In this document: positions 26,240 to 38,500 of the stretch, one piece after another
How positions within the stretch are numbered: the stretch's first letter is position 1
Layout of the letters: each line of letters starts with the position of its first letter
From: Camarhynchus parvulus
Lineage: Eukaryota > Chordata > Aves > Passeriformes > Thraupidae
Length of the DNA stretch: 64,000 bases
Assembly: GCF_901933205.1 (NCBI RefSeq)
Contig: NC_044576.1
Coordinates: forward strand, 9,023,024 to 9,087,023
Direction of reading: 5' to 3'
Made by a program: the position numbers and the translations under genes
The notes under the pieces: model-generated
The model's input: only the letters and a program-made list of their open reading frames with translations
Database searches by the model: none
Told to the model about the DNA's origin: nothing

Positions 26240-28894
26240 ATGTCGAGTAAAAGCTTCCATGGACTGAAGGAACAAGCTGAAGGTGCAGCAAAAGGTGCTG
26301 GTAAGAAAGATTTAGTATTGTTGTGTATTTGGAGGGGGGTTTAGTTGCTAAATAACCACAACCCATAGCTGCATCAGTGCTAGCAGGACACAGCTTCCTC
26401 TTTTTTCTTCACTTTGCAAGTTTTGGCCATCACCTGGAGAAGACCACAGGCCAGCCATGACTCTCAAAGCTGCCTCAACCCACTCACCCACTTCTCCCTC
26501 TCTGGCTCCTGGGCATTGTCCAACCCTTATCACACTCCAAAATGCTAAACTTAATATTTTTAGAGCAGTGAAGCCTTTTTTGGTGATAACAGCCTTCTGT
26601 ATTTACCATTTGCATTGCTCAGGGTGGTTTTTTTTTCATGCTCTGCAGTGGCTTTTAGTCAGCGCTCCTTTTCGTATGTTGGAATTAAGCTTTGATGAAC
26701 ACTTGCCATTTGGCCTGTCAGCTCCTTCTGGTAATGTAACTACATTGATTGCAATGGATAGTTTGTAATGTGCAGGCCATGTTTCTGTTGTGTTCTTCAG
26801 CAGTGACCCCCAGACTGCAGGGTTTAAGAAACCCTGTATGCACATTTCTGTCATAGCAATGCCCATGTTCTAAGGCTGAGCACTGTTGTCATTAGCACTG
26901 GGCATTGGAAACCAACTTTTCAATGCAAAGCATAAAAGCTTTTCATTCAAATGAAACATTGCACAATGTGTACCGGTTATAGTAGCTTTTTATAGTACAT
27001 TCCCTACCATCTCTGCCTACTGCTCTTTCCTGGTAGTGTATCATTTGATTATATGTGGTTCTGGATTCTGATCCTGCAAACACTTCCTTGTATAACTGAA
27101 ATATATGAGTAACATCATTGCTTATATTGAAGTTACAGAAAGTTTCCACACATTTGGGGACAAATGTGTAGTAGCCCCACAAACATCACAGAACCTCTTT
27201 CTGGAAAACAAAATAGTCTTTGCTGCATCCTGAATATATTCCTGCCACTGAGGGGGCACTTCACTGTTTCATAACCTATCAGCTATCTTACAATTGCAAG
27301 GCATCTCTCTTTTTTTTAATGTTTCATATTCTGGAGTTGATTTGTTATGTTTCTAGTTTCTGCTCCTCTTCTTCTATTCATATCTTGTTTGTAAAAATCT
27401 CCTTTCTCCTGTCCAGCTCTGTTTAATGCACTTGCTTCCATTTTAGAACAGGCTCTAGTCCCAAACGGCCCATAGGGAAAATGCATGTTAGACGGCCAAC
27501 CTACCCCAAGCATAAGGTAGAAAAATCAATAAAAGCAAGTGTAGTGTTAAATAAGCAGCTTGCAGCTAAATGTCATCATTCCAACTCACTGCTAATCTTT
27601 TCTTATCTCCTGCTTATCTGCCATTGATTTGCTCAGCTGACCATAGGTGCCAGGTGAGTGCTAATCTCGGGGCAAGCTGCTGTGGCAGCACACAGTGCCC
27701 AGGGTGCCCTGTGAAGGGCACAGCCTCAGCCTGCTCTCTACCAGCCCAGGCCCTTGCCAGGGGCACAGCCTGCTGCAGGCGTGCGGAAAGGTGACTGAGG
27801 TATGGAATTCCAGTGACCAGAAACACCAACAGCTGCAAAGGATTTTGATTTTGTTTTCCCTTAATTACAGCAAACACACTGGGACAGGCCACTCAGGATG
27901 CAGTCAACCAGATTACAGAGGCAAGCCAGAAAGGTAGGAGCAATGACGTTCAAATCAAGATGGAGCAGCTCAACACAAGCCAGAAGCGGCCCGTGCTCAT
28001 TCTCCTCTGTCCCACAGGTGTCCTCAGCCTGAAAGTCCTTGGTTTCAGTGACCACTTTGTATAACTTTTAACATTTTATAACAACTTTAACTATTTTATA
28101 ACAATTTGTATAAATCTCACGGAAGGATTTCAGGATCTGTTTCTTAATAGCTCCACACATGTACTGGCAGACCGAGCCTCACACACAGCATTCAGACATT
28201 GGCTTCCTATTTAGAAAACTTGTGGGGACAGCTCTTCTTTCTAGAGGATTAAGTAACTCTATGTTGCATCTTGTTCCTTGCCCCCAGCCCTGGGAGCAGG
28301 GGTCTGTCCAGGTCCAGCCCTACCCTGGATCCCAGCACCTCCTGGAGCAGCAGCTGGGGTCGAACATTACTGATCCTGCAGGTGAAAAGATGTTGTCAAG
28401 CAAGTGTTGGCATCTTGCAGCTGAGCATTGGGAACAAGTTAAACTAAAAATTAGGCTGATTTTTTTTTTTTGTAATAATTTAATAAGATTCTAAGTGTGA
28501 GGGGTGAATTGCAATTTTGGAGTCTAAAATATTTCATTAAAGCCAAAATGCACTGGCAGTATCCCCTTAGAGCTGACACCTTCCACAGCTCCATGGATGT
28601 GACAAGAAGGGCAGGCTTGGCAGCTATTGATGTTAGATGAGGAGGCAGCAAAATATACAGAATCTTTTTTGAAAATATATCACTCCTTTTTTGTAGTCTA
28701 ATAATTTTCACACCTCTCTTCTATCCTAAGTATTAAACCATGTTGCATTTTTCCAACTTTTTGCTTATCTTTTTCCCTCTCTTGCAGCTTTTGACAAGGC
28801 TTCCAAGACAGCACAAGACGGAGTAGAAAAAGTGGCTGGACAGGCTGCAGAAGCAATGTCTGGCTTTGGGAAAAAATCTGGATTTAAAAAATGA
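26240..28894 (+). CDS. ADIRF: Adipogenesis regulatory factor, complete, three exons
   Basis: Exons are 26240-26300, 27871-27933 and 28788-28894 (TGA 28892-28894). Both introns are GT/AG and phase 1, and both split an Ala codon as G|CN. The product is 76 residues, exactly the human ADIRF length, starting MSSKSFHGLKEQAEG and ending MSGFGKKSGFKK; human has a similar SK start and a SGIGKK end. It has no signal peptide, membrane segment or Cys. The body (residues 25-68) can be written as four 11-residue units: GQATQDAVNQI, TEASQKAFDKA, SKTAQDGVEKV, AGQAAEAMSGF. This predicts amphipathic helix, and the third unit resembles a synuclein KTKEGV repeat. Human ADIRF (APM2) is reported to promote fat-cell differentiation, with no enzymatic activity known. 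The identity call rests on sequence similarity plus its place between SNCG and FAM25A. Confidence 0.94.
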
Positions 28895-29329
28895 TGCTAA
28901 TTCAAGTCAAGAGTACTGCTTGTATGAATCTCTCTTTGGCCTCCTATTACCTACTTCTTTGTGTAGAAAAATGAAAGCTGTTTGATATCTGGATAATTCT
29001 GTTCTCTTCAAATACAAGTTTTTAAGGTAGAAGGTCCTTCTCATCCTTTACATAGAAAAAAATACATCTCTTAGCACATCTGCTCACAATTATCAACGTG
29101 GCTGAAAAGGTTTCAGCAATGCTGTTGCCGTGCTCTTACAACAGCTCAGTGATTATTGCCACATTTGCTGAGTGTATTTACAAAGCCAGTGAAACTGTTC
29201 ATAATTAGGACACCAGAACCGTCATGTGATGAAACTGAGTCTTCTTCCAATAATCAAAAATTATGCTGGGGTTATATTTCTTGTCAGTTATTTGTTTGTT
29301 CCCATCCTCTGCATTTTTAGATTAAGATA

Positions 29330-29335
29330 AATAAA
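29330..29335 (+). promoter_or_regulatory. ADIRF: ADIRF poly(A) signal AATAAA
   Basis: AATAAA occurs 435 bp after the ADIRF stop, within an A-rich context (GATAAATAAAATC), followed by a T-rich stretch 20-35 bp later. No earlier canonical hexamer is seen after the stop codon. Confidence 0.8.
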
Positions 29336-29766
29336 ATCTCCCCTACTCAGATCATCTTGTTATTTAATCTCATTATTTTGCTGGCGTTTCCAGTGAAGGA
29401 TTGCACGGTGTCTTGCTAATCCTTTTTGCTCTCTGATCCAGAGCCCTGTGAGGTCACTGTAAGGGAGGGGAGTACTGAACCCTGCTGCAATGTGGCAGAA
29501 GGATGGAAACCGACAGCCCCCACTGCAGAGGAGCCCTGTGGTGAACGGAGTCGTGGTGTCCACCCCCTACTCTGTTCTCCTACAGTCTGGTGCCCATCTA
29601 AATGTCTTGTTTCCATTACCACAACACATCTCCAGATAAATCTCCTGGGGACAAACCCCGGCATTGTCATTACCCCAGTGCTCGCTCGGGGCACCGAGTG
29701 GCAGCACTGAGGCGCCAGAGATCCCTGAGGGTGCTCTGTTCTCGCTCCAGCCACGCCTGAGCTGCA

Positions 29767-30059
29767 GGCTGTGTATAGGCTGTGTGCAGTTGTGTGCAGC
29801 TGTGTGCAGTTGTGTGCAGGCTGTGTGCAGCTGTGTGCAGGTTATGTGCCGGCTGTGTGCAGGTTGTGTGCACATTGTGTGCAGGTTATGTGCAGCTGTG
29901 TGCAGGCTGTGTGCAGGCTGTGTGCAGGTTGTGTGCAGGCTGTGTGCAGGGTATGTGCAGGCTGTGTGCAGCCTGTGTGCAGGTTCTCTGCAGGCTCTTT
30001 GCAGGTTGTGTGCAGGTTGTGTGCACATTGTGTGCAGGTTATGTGCAGGCTGTGTGGGT
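29767..30059. repeat. GT-rich minisatellite, 10-11 bp units (CTGTGTGCAG/GTTGTGTGCAG)
   Basis: About 290 bp of imperfect units of the form (G)CTGTGTGCAG or (G)TTGTGTGCAG, with minor GTTATGTGCAG and CACATTGTGTG variants. A 35-bp block is repeated identically at 29861-29895 and 30014-30048, showing expansion by larger segments. Units mix 10 and 11 bp, so the phase drifts and long stop-free frames appear on both strands (Cys/Val-rich on plus, Thr-His-Asn-Leu-rich on minus). These frames are not genes. Confidence 0.97.
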
Positions 30060-30316
30060 TCTCCAAGGCAGCCCCAGCCAGCCATGGCCTGTGCAGGGAT
30101 GGAGCTGTTGCCACACAGGCAAGAGGGCAATCTTCTTGCCTAGGAGATGGAAATATTTATTTGAGATTGCTGCTTGCTGGGCAATCAGAGGCTGTGCAGC
30201 CAGACAGGATGCCCTCTTAGCGCTGCCTCTGTCAACAGAAGACACTAATATCCACTCACTCACAGTAAGTGCTCTTAACTCAGCCTCAAGCTGTTTCTCA
30301 TTGCTAGGCAATATTT

Positions 30317-30356
30317 CCTTTCTTTTTTTTTTTCCTTTTTTCTTTCCCTCTCTTGC
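30317..30356. repeat. Pyrimidine tract
   Basis: An almost uninterrupted C/T run of about 40 bp, including a T13 stretch. It is low-complexity sequence 260 bp past the minisatellite and has no evident function. Confidence 0.85.
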
Positions 30357-32170
30357 TTTGAAGCCTTACCAGCCTGTTTCAGTAAGAATATAATTTGTGT
30401 CTTATGAAAGAAAACCCAAACATGACCAAAACCGTCTGGCTGCAATGACATGGGGCAGTCCAGGCCTGTTTGAGGTATCAGAGTCTCACGCCTCTTGACC
30501 AAGAGCTGGGGTTGTCCAGGGCTTTTTGGAAGCCAATCTTTGCAAATTTGGTCCAAGGAGAGACTGAGTCATCACTGAATCCAAAGACCACCCTCGACTG
30601 CAGTCTGCACAAGGATTGCATGAACAGAAAAGCCTCTACAGGACCTTACAAGCAATAGACCATCTGTGAGACCATTTGCACAGTGCAATGCCCTATGCAA
30701 TGACTCCTGTCATTTAAAGCTTTAAAAGCCTAAATATTTACCCAAGTACAGCCTCACAGAAAAAGCATTAGACTATTGCACTCTCAGTTACTGGGCAACC
30801 CCCAATAGTACTTTATTATTTAGTACTTTTCATAGTTACCTTCCTGATGGTGAAATCTTCAGAGACTGTGCTCTTTAGGCTCAGCATTTCAGACACCAGT
30901 GTGACCCATACACCACTCTCCATTGAACCCTTCTTTTCTGCCTGCAAATCACTTAAATATTACAAAAAAAATTGTACACTTGCAGGTATTTTCACCAGTA
31001 AAACCTGTTGTCCCCTTGCATGACAGACACTGCTCCTCCTGCTTTGTTCATGGGGAATGCAGCCCTGATTCCTGGTGTGCAGTTTTATATCCCTTTATTG
31101 CAGTTGTCTTCAGTGTCACTACACAGTTGTCAGTGCCCACTGCACCAGCCCAGTGCTGGCAGCAGTCTGGCTGGCAGGGTAGGGACTGGACAGCCTGGCT
31201 GGAGGGACTACTGGAGGTCACCTACTGAGTTGAGGAGAAATCACTTCATGCATCCAACCAGGGAGCACCCAGAGGCAGTTCCTGACTCCTGCTCCCCAGT
31301 GCAGGGATGCCCTTGCTGCTTCAGCAGCCTGATGGGAGTATTTCACATCTCTTTGTCTCAAGGGTGCACGCTGTGCCATGGGCACCCATGAGTCTGAGTC
31401 ACTGCTGGCAAGTGTTTCCAGGTCTAAACTTAAGCACTTTGCTCCACAAGTAAGGTCCCTGCCTTAGTCACAATGCTCTTTGGTCTGGAAGTATTTGGGG
31501 CTCTCTCTTGCTCGTGCATCACACAGGGACCCATGACCCAACTCAGGGCTGCATCCCCTATCCCAACTGAAGCCTCCAGACGTTCTGTAACAGTAAAGCA
31601 GACATCCCTAGAGCTCCTAGCAGCTCCTGTGCCATCAGCCCCAGACATGTGAAGTTATCTAACACTGGAGTTCTCAAACTTCCCTATATTTGGCGCTGGG
31701 TGTGGCTGCAGCTGCCTGAATTATGAAATGCTGAGCAACGACGATTTGTGTTTCAACCTGGCTGGGCTGCCCGGCCCGAGCACCTCTGCTCCATGCCCCA
31801 CTCCAATTCCCCAGAGACCTTGCCAGGGTGACTGAGGGGCAAACAGCCTTCCTCATCTCCTCATCACAGCTCAACAGGCCAGGGGCATGGGTGGGGCACG
31901 GTTTTTACCAGATTTTTATCCTTCTCTTGGGTGAATACTGTCATTAATGTTCTAGAGGTTATCAAGAATCCAAGCTCTCTGAAACCAGTCTGATACCTCT
32001 GTCTACCTGTCTTTGCAGCTGTAGTTTCCTGTTATGTGGCAAAGATCAAGAAACCTAGAGATGAGTAAATTGTTGATGTGTTGGATGCTGTTGCCCATGT
32101 GCCACTGGGATGTCCTGGAGTTGGAGCTGCTGTGCAGGCTGCACACTCTGCCAGTTATGCCATTTCACCA

Positions 32171-32230
32171 GGCCCTAACAATGTCCCTAACAACGGCCCT
32201 AACGGTGGCCCTAACGGTGGCTGTAACATG
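32171..32230. repeat. Five 12-bp tandem units with CCCTAAC core
   Basis: The units are GGCCCTAACAAT, GTCCCTAACAAC, GGCCCTAACGGT, GGCCCTAACGGT and GGCTGTAACATG. Units three and four are identical and the outer ones have decayed. Because the period is a multiple of three, one plus frame reads as Gly-Pro-Asn repeats, but no gene context supports translation. Confidence 0.9.
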
Positions 32231-32689
32231 TCAGGTGGCCCCAGCCAGCCTCCCTCCTCCCCAGAGAGGAGCAGCACCAGCGGGCAGCAAGATGGGCCCC
32301 CCTCGGCCCCACATTGCAGGTAACCATGATTGCTGGATTAGAAATGTTGGATTAGCAATGTTGGAAAGGATGTCGCAGCCAGTCCTTGAAGTCTGTGGTT
32401 ATGAACAATGTTGTCCAGCTCCCTTCTGGGGCTCTCAGCAGTGTCTGTCCCCAGGGACCATGGCAGCGCTGGGACTTCCTGCCCATAGGACAAATTGACT
32501 TTCATGTTCCTTTCACATTTGAAGTTTATTTCCCACCAATCACACAGGTGGACCCTTCACTCAAATCCCCACCAGGTGTGGCAAATAAGGGCCATTACCC
32601 AAAACCTGCTGCACCTGGCCTGGGGCTGCCTGGCTGTGTGGGTGTAGGCTGGGGAGCCTTTGAAGGGGCTGTGAGAGGATTCCCAGGGG

Positions 32690-33250
32690 AGCTGCTGGCT
32701 GCGGACATGATGGGCAGGTAGGATCTGGGCGTTCGAGGCGGCGGTGGCTGGGAGGGTGGGTGCGTGTCGGTGTTGTGGGTGCTGCGATTGAGCCTGAGGG
32801 GGATGAGGGCCCTGCAGCCATTGCCCGTGGCCAAGGTGCTGGGCTTTGTCTCTGCTCTGCAGCTCGGTGTGTCTGCCCGTGCCGGCTGGTGGCTGAGCTC
32901 CGGCGGTGTTTGTGTTTGTGCCTCGGTAGCTCCAGCCCCCGCATTGGTTCGGCTTTGCCCCGGCACTGCCGGCCCTGGGCGCTGTCCCGGCTCTGCTCGG
33001 CGGGGCCTGGACTTGGAGCTGGGCCGCCCACAGGCCGAGCCCTGCCGCGGCGGCAGAGCCGCGCCCGCTCTCGGCAGCCCCCGGCAGGAACGGGCCGGGC
33101 TCCTCGGGACGGGTCCCTGTGCTGGGGACCGTGAGGGGCCCAGCAGAGCGAAAGCGGCGGCTGTGGGGCAGAGGCTCCGTGACAGGGGCTGTGGAGCTGG
33201 GGAATGCAGTTACCGAGATGCGATGGCAGATACCGTGACCCTGACTGCAG
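32690..33250. other. GC-rich, CpG-rich island without an assigned gene
   Basis: The stretch is visibly richer in G+C and in CpG than anything else in the window (for example GGCGGCGGTGG, GCCGCGGCGGCAGAGCCGCG, CGGGACGGG). Such islands usually mark a promoter. No coding exon is recognisable on either side within about 2 kb, and the long open frames inside it on both strands are what GC-rich DNA gives by chance. It could be an unannotated non-coding transcript promoter, an enhancer or a remnant. Boundaries are by eye. Confidence 0.75.
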
Positions 33251-35428
33251 CCTGATGCCAGTCTAAATGCATGCGTGATCAAAGGCCTGCTGCCTGCAGG
33301 GAACTGCACCTCCTCCTTGGTTTTCCATGGCTTTGAGAAAATGGGTCCTTTTTGTGTTTGAAAAGTGGGGTGCATTTTAATACTGTGTGTTTTCACTCTA
33401 TGAGGCAAACATCACCTTTACCTGTGTGCAGGCAGAGTTGTGATGGCACGTGCTCTCTCCTCTCCCATGTTACAATTCAATAGGTACCTGCAGTGAGTCG
33501 CTGTAATGTAATTAGGGTTGGTTCTGTAATTTTATTTCTGTGCTGATGTTCACGGGAAAGCCAGTGCTGGTGCTGTGCCAGTCCATGCCTGTGGAAGTTG
33601 CTCGTGCACTAATGTGGCTTTCAAAAAAATCTGTACTTGTGGTACAGGAGTGCGTGAGAGTGGGAAATATTCTTCACTTTGGAATTAGGATAGGATGAGG
33701 AGGAGTATGATAATGTAAACACACCTCGGCAAATACACAAACCTGTTGCTGACTCTGAGTCTTGCTGTCTTCACACATCTCTCTGCTATCAGTAACTGGA
33801 GCAGCAGCAGAACAGGACTAGGAAATTGCAATTTCCTGTGAACAAGGCTGGCTCTGGGTAGCTGAGGATGTCACAGGGAACAATGTGTACGTTTCACTGC
33901 TTGGCTGCTGTGCAAAGAATTTCCACTGGTCAGAGGCTGGTCTGAGTTATCTGAAATATTTCTGGGTTTGTTTTCTTTTTTCCTGCATTGCAGGTCTGTT
34001 TTGAACTCTATCAACAACCTTTGACTTGATGTCAGTTTAAAACCAATATTGTCACTTTCCTTCTGTGTTTTTTTTTTCCTTTTCTTTGTGAGCACATTCT
34101 GGTAGAATTTGCTTTCAGATGATAATTTGAGTAGTGAATAATCCTTTCCCTTCTGTCAGAAGATAAAATGAGGAAGGGAACCCCCTCTACCCTCAGTAAC
34201 TCTATGTACTATTTAATTGATATAAAGTAGGATTTTGTGGCCTGTAAAAAAATGGCAATGGTCGGAAGAAAACAGAGCTTTTACTGTAATATTGAAAAGG
34301 GACATTGCAGAGCAACTGGTGTTCATGAAGTGCCATGTCAAGAGTCATATTCCTAGGGCCTACTGTGGTGGCAGCTGTAGGATACAGAACAGTTTGATAC
34401 ATAAACCCTTGTTCTGAGGTAGATTATGCATTTTCACCCTGTTTTCTGCAGTAATTATTTGATCAACAGAGTGAAACCCTCTGTCCTGTGTGAAAAGGCA
34501 CAACAGTAGTTCTGCTGGAAAGCTGGTGATCCCAGATAAAAGTAAGCTTAGTGTTTTGGGGTGAGGTCAGCTCCTGTGTGGCTGGACAACATAAAGGTGC
34601 CCTGTGAGAGGAACCAGGGTTCTGTGGGGGCCACATCTCAGCAGTCTGCATCCTGCACATTCCATGCCATTGGCTACAGCTGGGGGCACAATGCTGGGCA
34701 GCTCAGCTTTTTGGAGCTGGAGTGAGCCCACCTGAACCCCACCAGCTGTCGCTGATGCCTGAGACTCTGGAGGCTGTGCTGGGTCCTGGCAAGTGTCTGC
34801 TGTGGGGACAGTGGGGAAGGACACAAACCTACTCTCCTGAACCAGACCTTGGAAATAAGAGGTTAAAATATTAATTATGACACACCACAAAATCATGAGC
34901 CTGCTCTAACACAATAAAGATTTCATCAGACACTTTAGAAAGCAGGGTTAGTGCCTCCCATTTCTTTTTATAGCAGTGAATTTTAAGTCCCACTGGGGAT
35001 CAAAAGAATGTGGGCAAGAATCATCTGAAACTGGATACTTTTCTATGTAAGGTTTTGAAATGACAGAGTTGATTTAAGCAATTCTTCAGCGGAGTGTTTT
35101 GCAATGCAATGTTTTTCTGCCCGGTTCACGATGGGCTGTGCCAGTCTGCGTGTCCCCCTGCGGCACTGGAGCCTTTGCTCAGGACAGCTGTGGCATGCAC
35201 ACTGTTTACCAACTCCCCGATATGCGAAAACAAAGCTTTCATTCCTGGGCTATGGAAAACTTCTGCCGATGAATCCACGCCCTCTCTCCGGGGAGGAAAT
35301 CATAACAAACATTAATGTCTCTTCACCCTTTTATGCCTGGTATATTAATCACCCAACAAGTGCTCATGACTTCTCGCGGTCCCAGTTTGCATTTGCCCTC
35401 TAACTACTGGGAGGAGTCCTGCTTTGTC

Positions 35429-35436
35429 TATAAAAA
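35429..35436 (+). promoter_or_regulatory. FAM25A: TATA box of the FAM25A-like gene
   Basis: TATAAAAA lies 94 bp before the ATG. Transcription would start near 35458-35462, giving a 5' UTR of about 60-65 nt in the coding first exon. Box, spacing and exon layout match those of ADIRF. Confidence 0.8.
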
Positions 35437-35522
35437 GCTGCACTTTGCCAAACAGTGTAACAGAACCGAACTTAGGGATTCACTCGCCCATCTCATCCAG
35501 GGAGGGAGGACTGAGCGCAGCC

Positions 35523-38500
35523 ATGTTTGGGATTGGGAAGAAGCTCGCCGAGGAGGCTGTGCAACAAGCTGAAAGTGCTGCACAAGTGGCAGGTAAATAC
35601 AAATTGCTCCTTTCCCTCCTCCTGTGCCTTGGGTGTTAAAGTATTTGCTTTGTTCCCGCCCCTGCTGCTGGGAGCAAACCTGCCCCCGGGGCAGGAACTC
35701 TATAGATGCTGCCCTCAAGGGTGGGGTCAGCACATCCTGGAATCTCCAAGCCCTCTAACACTATAGAAAGTGAAGGTCTGATATTAACTACTGGGTTTCC
35801 AACAACTTTTCCTATTCTGGCTCAGTGTGTGGGTGTCTAGATGATGCATTGATGACAAGACAGCAGAAAGCAGAGAGTGGAGGCAAGACTGCTTATTTAG
35901 GGCTTTGCTTCCTAATATGACCAGCCATGACAAATATGAGCTCTGTAGCAGCACAGTGTACCAGCTCCGAGGGCTCTGATGGGCTCCACGCTGCCCAGAG
36001 AGGTGCAGTTCAGTGCCCTGATGTCAGCGCTCCAGCCCTGCCAGCACTGCAGTCACACAGCCCACCAAGAGCACTAGTGCAGCTGCAGGGGCTCAGGGCA
36101 TGAACCAAGTTCACTCCTGCAGGGAGTTTTGCTGAACTGGCTCTGAAGTTAAATAACCATTGTTAGTGGAGCTTTAACATGGAGACCTGCACTGCTGAGA
36201 TTCCTGAACTGTTTGTGCTTAGTATGTGAGCACTGGAAACTGTTTCATATTTCTTTACATGACATTTAGGTAAACTCTTGAAACCAGTTATTTTGCCTGT
36301 GACTTCAAATGCTGTAGAAATATTCCTGGTGGGCTATGTGCCCAATGAAGCAAGTGGGAAGTCTGCTACTTATTTACCATGACTTGGTTCATTTCGCTAG
36401 GAAGAGGAAGGATGAGCAATCCCACAGCCACCTTCTTTTCCAAAGAATTTGGATTTATTCTTAATTCAGCTAATTTTATGCTGGAGCATGAAAGAAAAAC
36501 ACCAGGATGAGGGCAATTGGAAAGGAGCCATCAATTTTTCAACTGAAGATTTCTTTCTGATTTTGCCATAGAGTAATCCTAGAAATGTGTATTTTGTGGC
36601 AGCTTTTTGATGTTCCTAACTTCTTTAACATGGGGGAAACATCTACTGTTTCCTATGCTGGAAGACAATACGGATGTTTTAGAAGGGACATTTGTCATCT
36701 TCAGAGGAGCCAAGTACTAATCTCAATCAGCTGATGGAATGAAGTGTTTAGGAGTCAACAAACTCTAAGAGCAAAGCTTATAAATAGTAGCTGCAGTCCT
36801 TGCCCGTCTGTCCCAAGCACTTGAAGCTGAACCAGTTCTTTGGATACCATCTGTCTGAAGCCCTTTGCCTGAGCCCTGCCTGTATCTTCCAGCAAGTCCT
36901 GCACTGCAGCATGGCTCTTGCAGCTGGAGTTGAATTCTGGAACAACAGAGGGTGGACCCAGGCACTGGCTTGACTTGGCCACTTCTGTGCAATCTGCACA
37001 TACCTTGATGTCAGGCAGTAAATACACAGCACATGATGCTGAACTCATCATGCCACCCTTAGTATTGCACTGACTGGAAGGATTCTAGAGGTACCCTCTA
37101 AACCCCCATTTAAATGAAAATAAAGGGGGATTAATGCCAGATTTCAAGTAAAAGAAGACTATCTGATGGTTTTGCAACTTTTCATTACCTTGTTTCTGAA
37201 CTACTTCTGTGGTGCCTGCATGTGCCCCAAGGGCACAGTCCCATGAGCCGTTGCCAAGTACAGAGTGGCACAACTGAGCTTTGCAAGTATCTAAAATTAG
37301 CATTATCCCATGGGTCCTGAAGGGAGTTACAAACTTGGCTGGGACCTAAGACTGCTATGGGAAGCATTTGTCTTAGCTGCACCTTATGAGCAGTGAACGT
37401 CATTCACGTTAGGAAACTGCAGCAAAAGATGGCATGCAATGATAATTAGCATGTCTTTTGAGCAGTAGAAAATGTCCTACAAGCTCCAGGTGAAATAGGT
37501 CACTGGCTTTACAAGACATTTAATAAAACCACTGTTGAAGAGACATTCAGTGCAAGCCTGGACACCTTTGAAGTTTTAGACACTCCCAGCCCACTTAAAC
37601 ATCTCTCCTCACTTCAGCATTTCTCCCTCCTGCCACTTCCATGAGGAATGTCTTACTCAGTCAGCCACCCCTCAGGATCTGCTGTGCAGAAGACATCTAT
37701 GGTGTTTTTTAAAAAGTAGTAATTGGAGCCAGGCGTAATAACATAAATACAGGTCCAATGCGAGGCCATTTGCCCCAAACTTCTGACTCTTGTCACAAGA
37801 CTTCCCTGATCATAGCTTTTGGAAGCTGATCATCCAACTATTTTCTAGGCTGCAAGCCTTTAAGACAACACCTTCTCTTGCTCTTCATTTTTCAGTATGT
37901 CTCTTCTACTGAACTTTTCCATGCGTTTAAAAATATTCTGGTCTCTTACAGAATACACTTTCTTTAAGTACAAGAGGAGTATTAGACTAATCATTTTTGA
38001 TGTGCTGCTCATACAGCATGCCAGTTCAGAGAGTGAGCACCAGTTTATGCAGCTGGTAAAAGAATCCTTACCAATCAAACTGCTCTCAGCAGACCCTAGC
38101 CAGGCTAAGTAAAAGGATGGTTTCATTGCACCTAATTCTCTACCAGTGCTTGTTTCTTGGCAGTCTAGGTGCCCCACATGAACATCCATAATCTTCATCT
38201 ATACCAAGATAGATGGATACTGTGGGGAACTGCAGCCAGACTCCTAATAGCACCTCTACCACTAGATCAGGATGCCCACCCTTATGGAATAATTATTCAT
38301 CCTCTAGCCCTGAAACATTTAGGGAACCCTTTGAAAATGTGGCTGTTGAAATTAGGGGAAGGTTAAAGATTGCTTAATTGACTTTTTTTTTTTGTCTGAA
38401 CTGCAGTTGACACTGTGAACCAGACTGTGCAGCAAGCAACAGAACAGGCTAAGGCTGCTGGTCAGAAAGGTACGGTAATGTTTGTGTTTATTTCAAAATG

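Larger units (their letters stand above)
29345..35420. other. ADIRF to FAM25A-like intergenic region
   Basis: About 6 kb without a gene I can support. It holds a GT-rich minisatellite, a pyrimidine tract, a short 12-bp repeat and a GC-rich island, all listed separately. The region 33250-35420 is plain. In human, AGAP11 lies in this interval, but I see no AGAP-like coding sequence here. Confidence 0.6.

Noticed and set aside
29567..30393. Several long frames on both strands with Cys-Val or Thr-His-Asn-Leu repeats
   Set aside because: They are produced by the TGTGTGCAG minisatellite, whose repeats contain no stop in several frames. No start context or gene structure supports translation.
32557..33408. 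283-codon minus-strand open frame, longest in the window
   Set aside because: It lies over the GC-rich island, where stop codons are rare. Plus-strand frames over the same stretch are also long, composition is Pro/Ala/Gly/Arg-rich without domains, and there is no similarity I recognise.
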